This document shows, one piece after another, positions 5,380-6,855 of a stretch of DNA of 6,855 nt. Source of the stretch: G963692885 sp964657395 (lineage in GTDB: Bacteria; Acidobacteriota; Terriglobia; Terriglobales; Acidobacteriaceae). Location of the stretch: positions 1-6,855 of the forward strand of contig CAZZUX010000151.1 in the NCBI GenBank assembly GCA_964657395.1, given 5' to 3'. The first letter of the stretch is position 1, and each line of letters begins with the position of its first letter. Position numbers and translations under genes: made by a program. The notes beneath the pieces were generated by a model that was given only the letters and a program-made list of their open reading frames with translations, was not told the DNA's origin and ran no database searches.

Positions 5380-5403
5380 AAACCTGAATGTTTCTTCAGT
5401 TTT
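5380..5403. promoter_or_regulatory. Candidate TetR operator (imperfect inverted repeat)
   Basis: AAAC(C)TGAA at 5380-5388 mirrors TTCAGTTT at 5395-5402, apart from one extra C, around a 6-base TGTTTC centre. It lies about midway between the divergent starts (195 bases from tetR, 154 from the reductase). Size and symmetry suit a TetR dimer site, but no binding evidence exists in the sequence. Confidence 0.35.
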
Positions 5404-5452
5404 GCGATGAGGTCTGGGTTGTGTTGCAGCGGGGAGCGGCAAATGACGCGGG

Positions 5453-5486
5453 TGCGGCGCGAGTGCGGAAGTTGCGGCGAATGCGA
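5453..5486. repeat. Phased TGCGG motif series
   Basis: TGCGG starts at 5453, 5464 and 5473, with the related TGCGA at 5482. The intervals of 11, 9 and 9 bases are close to one helical turn. The series lies 70-100 bases before the reductase start, where an activator could bind. It may also be chance in a G-rich region. Confidence 0.3.
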
Positions 5487-5542
5487 AGTCCCGCGTAGGC
5501 GTTGCGTTCATCTAATTGCTTGTACGGGTAGTTCAGGATGAC

Positions 5543-5548
5543 GGAGGA
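5543..5548 (+). promoter_or_regulatory. Ribosome binding site of aldo/keto reductase
   Basis: GGAGGA lies eight bases before the ATG at 5557, good spacing. It fixes the start and so supports the roughly 16-residue N-terminal extension relative to what I recall of E. coli YdbC. Confidence 0.75.
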
Positions 5549-5556
5549 TCGAGCGA

Positions 5557-6456
5557 ATGGCGAGTGAGACATTGAACACGGCTGTCGGAAGAACCGTAGA
5601 GCTGGGTGGCACGTTTACGCTGCGAGGCACCGGGATGACGGTGCATCGCATGGGTTACGGAGCGATGCAGCTGGCGGGGCCGCATGTGTGGGGTCCGCCG
5701 AAGGACAGGGCTGCGGCGGTAGCGGTGCTACGTGAAGCAGTAGAGTCGGGCGTCAATCACATTGATACGAGCGACTTTTACGGGCCGCATGTGACGAACC
5801 AGATTATCTGCGAGGCGCTGCATCCTTATGCGGATGGGCTGGTGATCGTGACCAAGGTTGGTGCGAAGCGTGGGGCGGATTCTTCGTGGAACCAGGCGAC
5901 GTCCAAAGAAGAATTAACGGCGGCGGTGCATGACAATCTGCGCAATCTTGGGCTGGAACGGCTGGACGTGGTGAACCTGAGGGCGCTCGGAACGTTGGAA
6001 GGCGAGAAGGTGTCGCTGGAAGAGCCGTTGACGGTGCTGGCGGAGTTGCAGCAGCAGGGATTGATTGCGGCGCTGGGCGTGAGCAATGTTTCGCAATGGC
6101 AGTATGACGATGTGAAGAAGATTGTGCCGATCGTGTGTGTGCAGAACGAGTACAACCTGGCGAAGCGCAAGGATGATGCGTTTGTGGATGCGCTGGCAGG
6201 CGAGGGTGTGGCGTATGTGCCGTACTTTCCGCTGGGCGGATTTACGCCGCTGCAGTCGCATGTGCTGGATGATGCGGCGCAGGGTCTGGGTGTAACGCCA
6301 ATGCAGCTGGCGCTGTCTTGGCTGCAGCATCGTTCAGCAAATATCCTGAACATTCCGGGGACGTCGTCAGTCGGGCATTTGCGCGAGAATCTTGCGGCCG
6401 CGCAGCTGAAATTGTCGGAGGAGACGTTGGCAACGCTGAACTCGATTGCGAAGTAG
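5557..6456 (+). CDS. pdxI: Aldo/keto reductase, YdbC/PdxI type
   Basis: This is a cytoplasmic NADPH-dependent TIM-barrel oxidoreductase (299 residues). It closely resembles E. coli YdbC, now named PdxI and described as a pyridoxal reductase in vitamin B6 salvage. Shared stretches I recall include GYGAMQLAGP (33-42), GVNHIDTSDFYGPHVTNQII (65-84), AVHDNLRNLGL (123-133), PLGGFTPLQS (225-234) and IPGTSSVGHLREN (266-278). Catalytic D70, Y75 and K100 are present. At the position where most members of the family have the active-site His (motif ..LIH), this protein reads VNLR with R142, which is also typical of the YdbC group. The last glycine/serine motif near 268-276 fits NADP binding. It lies divergently from tetR and may be its target. 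The precise substrate is an inference from family resemblance. Confidence 0.92.
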   Translation: MASETLNTAVGRTVELGGTFTLRGTGMTVHRMGYGAMQLAGPHVWGPPKDRAAAVAVLREAVESGVNHIDTSDFYGPHVTNQIICEALHPYADGLVIVTKVGAKRGADSSWNQATSKEELTAAVHDNLRNLGLERLDVVNLRALGTLEGEKVSLEEPLTVLAELQQQGLIAALGVSNVSQWQYDDVKKIVPIVCVQNEYNLAKRKDDAFVDALAGEGVAYVPYFPLGGFTPLQSHVLDDAAQGLGVTPMQLALSWLQHRSANILNIPGTSSVGHLRENLAAAQLKLSEETLATLNSIAK

Positions 6457-6544
6457 GTGATGGCGGCGCGGATTGCTGGACGGCAACCCGCGCTGCGGCT
6501 ATGCCATCTGCATACGGATGACCGCGCTGGAGGCGGCAGATGCT

Positions 6545-6748
6545 ATGGGCAAGGGCAATAATGTCGTTCTTTCGCTGGTGTTGACGTTTTTCCTCGGACC
6601 GTTCGGCATGCTGTACAGCACGATTACCGGAGCACTGGTAATGCTGGTGTTGTACCTGGCACTCGGGATTCCAACGCTGGGATGGGCGCTGGCAGGATTA
6701 CATCCGATCGCAATGATCTGGGGCGCCTGGGCCGCCAGTAAAAACTGA
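6545..6748 (+). CDS. Small hydrophobic membrane protein, unrecognised
   Basis: This frame encodes 67 residues, almost entirely hydrophobic after MGKGNN. Likely membrane segments are about 7-20 (VLSLVLTFFLGPFG, 8-21) and 27-48, with a third hydrophobic stretch at 51-63 (IAMIWGAWAA, 55-64) before the end SKN. The pattern of FFLGPFGMLYSTITGAL followed by HPIAMIWGAWAASK looks like a conserved small bacterial family, but I cannot name it. ATG at 6545 is preferred: GGAGG (6529-6533) lies 11 bases ahead and the hydrophobic core starts right after. An in-frame ATG at 6518 would add nine residues. It lies 88 bases after the reductase stop on the same strand, so co-transcription is possible. Confidence 0.72.
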   Translation: MGKGNNVVLSLVLTFFLGPFGMLYSTITGALVMLVLYLALGIPTLGWALAGLHPIAMIWGAWAASKN

Positions 6749-6855
6749 CACTGGCCGTGTCGGGCGGGGGCGGCTGTGCCGCTTTGGATTGTGGGGGCTC
6801 CCGTTGGTCGCTGTAGGATGTTGCGGGCTTAGCCAAAGCGGATGCTTCGCCATGG
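6749..6855. other. Right-end non-coding stretch
   Basis: No gene is seen in these 107 bases. GCGGC (6770-6774) and GCCGC (6778-6782) form a 5-bp, 3-base-loop hairpin followed only by TTTGG, at best a weak terminator for the small membrane protein. The last 21 bases carry the partial copy of the left block seen at 5302-5320; the window ends inside it. Confidence 0.45.

Larger units (their letters stand above)
5186..5556. other. Divergent intergenic region between tetR and aldo/keto reductase
   Basis: These 371 bases should contain both divergent promoters. Open frames here are shadows with no protein-like character. I can see an inverted repeat at 5380-5403, a possible dispersed repeat at 5302-5356, a phased series of TGCGG motifs at 5453-5486 and a lone -10-like TCTAAT at 5511-5516 without a good -35. 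The length is large for a simple divergent promoter pair. Confidence 0.6.

Noticed and set aside
5109..5381. A 90-residue - strand frame overlapping the tetR start.
   Set aside because: It overlaps tetR in another frame and is Arg/Pro/His-rich with no domain or ribosome site.
5511..5516. TCTAAT as the -10 box of the reductase promoter.
   Set aside because: No acceptable -35 hexamer lies 15-19 bases upstream, so it is mentioned only as a lone motif.
6770..6786. GCGGC-TGT-GCCGC followed by TTT as a terminator.
   Set aside because: A 5-bp stem and three Ts are too weak to call an intrinsic terminator.
1..6855. Mobile element, CRISPR array, toxin-antitoxin or defence system.
   Set aside because: No transposase, integrase, regularly spaced array or defence domain is visible; the genes are ordinary chromosomal types.

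Overview
The window is a stretch of GC-rich bacterial chromosome. It opens with a chromosome-partitioning locus: three near-identical parS centromere sites, then parA and parB. Established knowledge places parS/parAB close to the replication origin in most bacteria, so this is probably an origin-proximal region. The + strand is G-rich even where the gene lies on the - strand (27 G against 14 C in positions 5041-5100), which fits the + strand being the leading strand. The style of the HU protein and an intergenic element with CCCACCC and GGGCACCC blocks remind me of Acidobacteriota (Terriglobia). That assignment is from memory and is an inference.

Layout: positions 1-110 hold three parS sites; 195-2807 hold parA, parB and an ICMT/PEMT-type membrane methyltransferase whose ATG directly abuts the parB stop, a probable three-gene operon. 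Positions 2855-3670 encode a DUF2461 protein that lacks a ribosome binding site and may be leaderless. Positions 3671-4072 are a long non-coding stretch with a TTGACA element, several inverted repeats and a 14-base direct repeat just before the ribosome binding site of an HU-type DNA-binding protein (4073-4369). A strong intrinsic terminator (4416-4464) closes HU. On the - strand, 4478-5185 encodes a TetR-family repressor with a Ser/Thr/Arg-rich tail. A 371-base intergenic region with a candidate operator and a possible dispersed repeat separates it from a divergent aldo/keto reductase of the YdbC/PdxI type (5557-6456). A small two-segment membrane protein (6545-6748) follows.

How the genes may work together: ParB loads at parS, slides as a CTP-dependent clamp and stimulates ParA to move the origin region; HU is a second nucleoid-associated protein close by. 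The TetR/aldo-keto reductase pair is a classic divergent arrangement that may form a small regulated redox or vitamin B6 salvage unit. I see no mobile element, CRISPR array, tRNA, rRNA or defence system, and no convincing undescribed multi-gene system. The most interesting signals are regulatory: the parS cluster, the structured HU leader with its direct repeat, the possible leaderless gene and the repeats around tetR.
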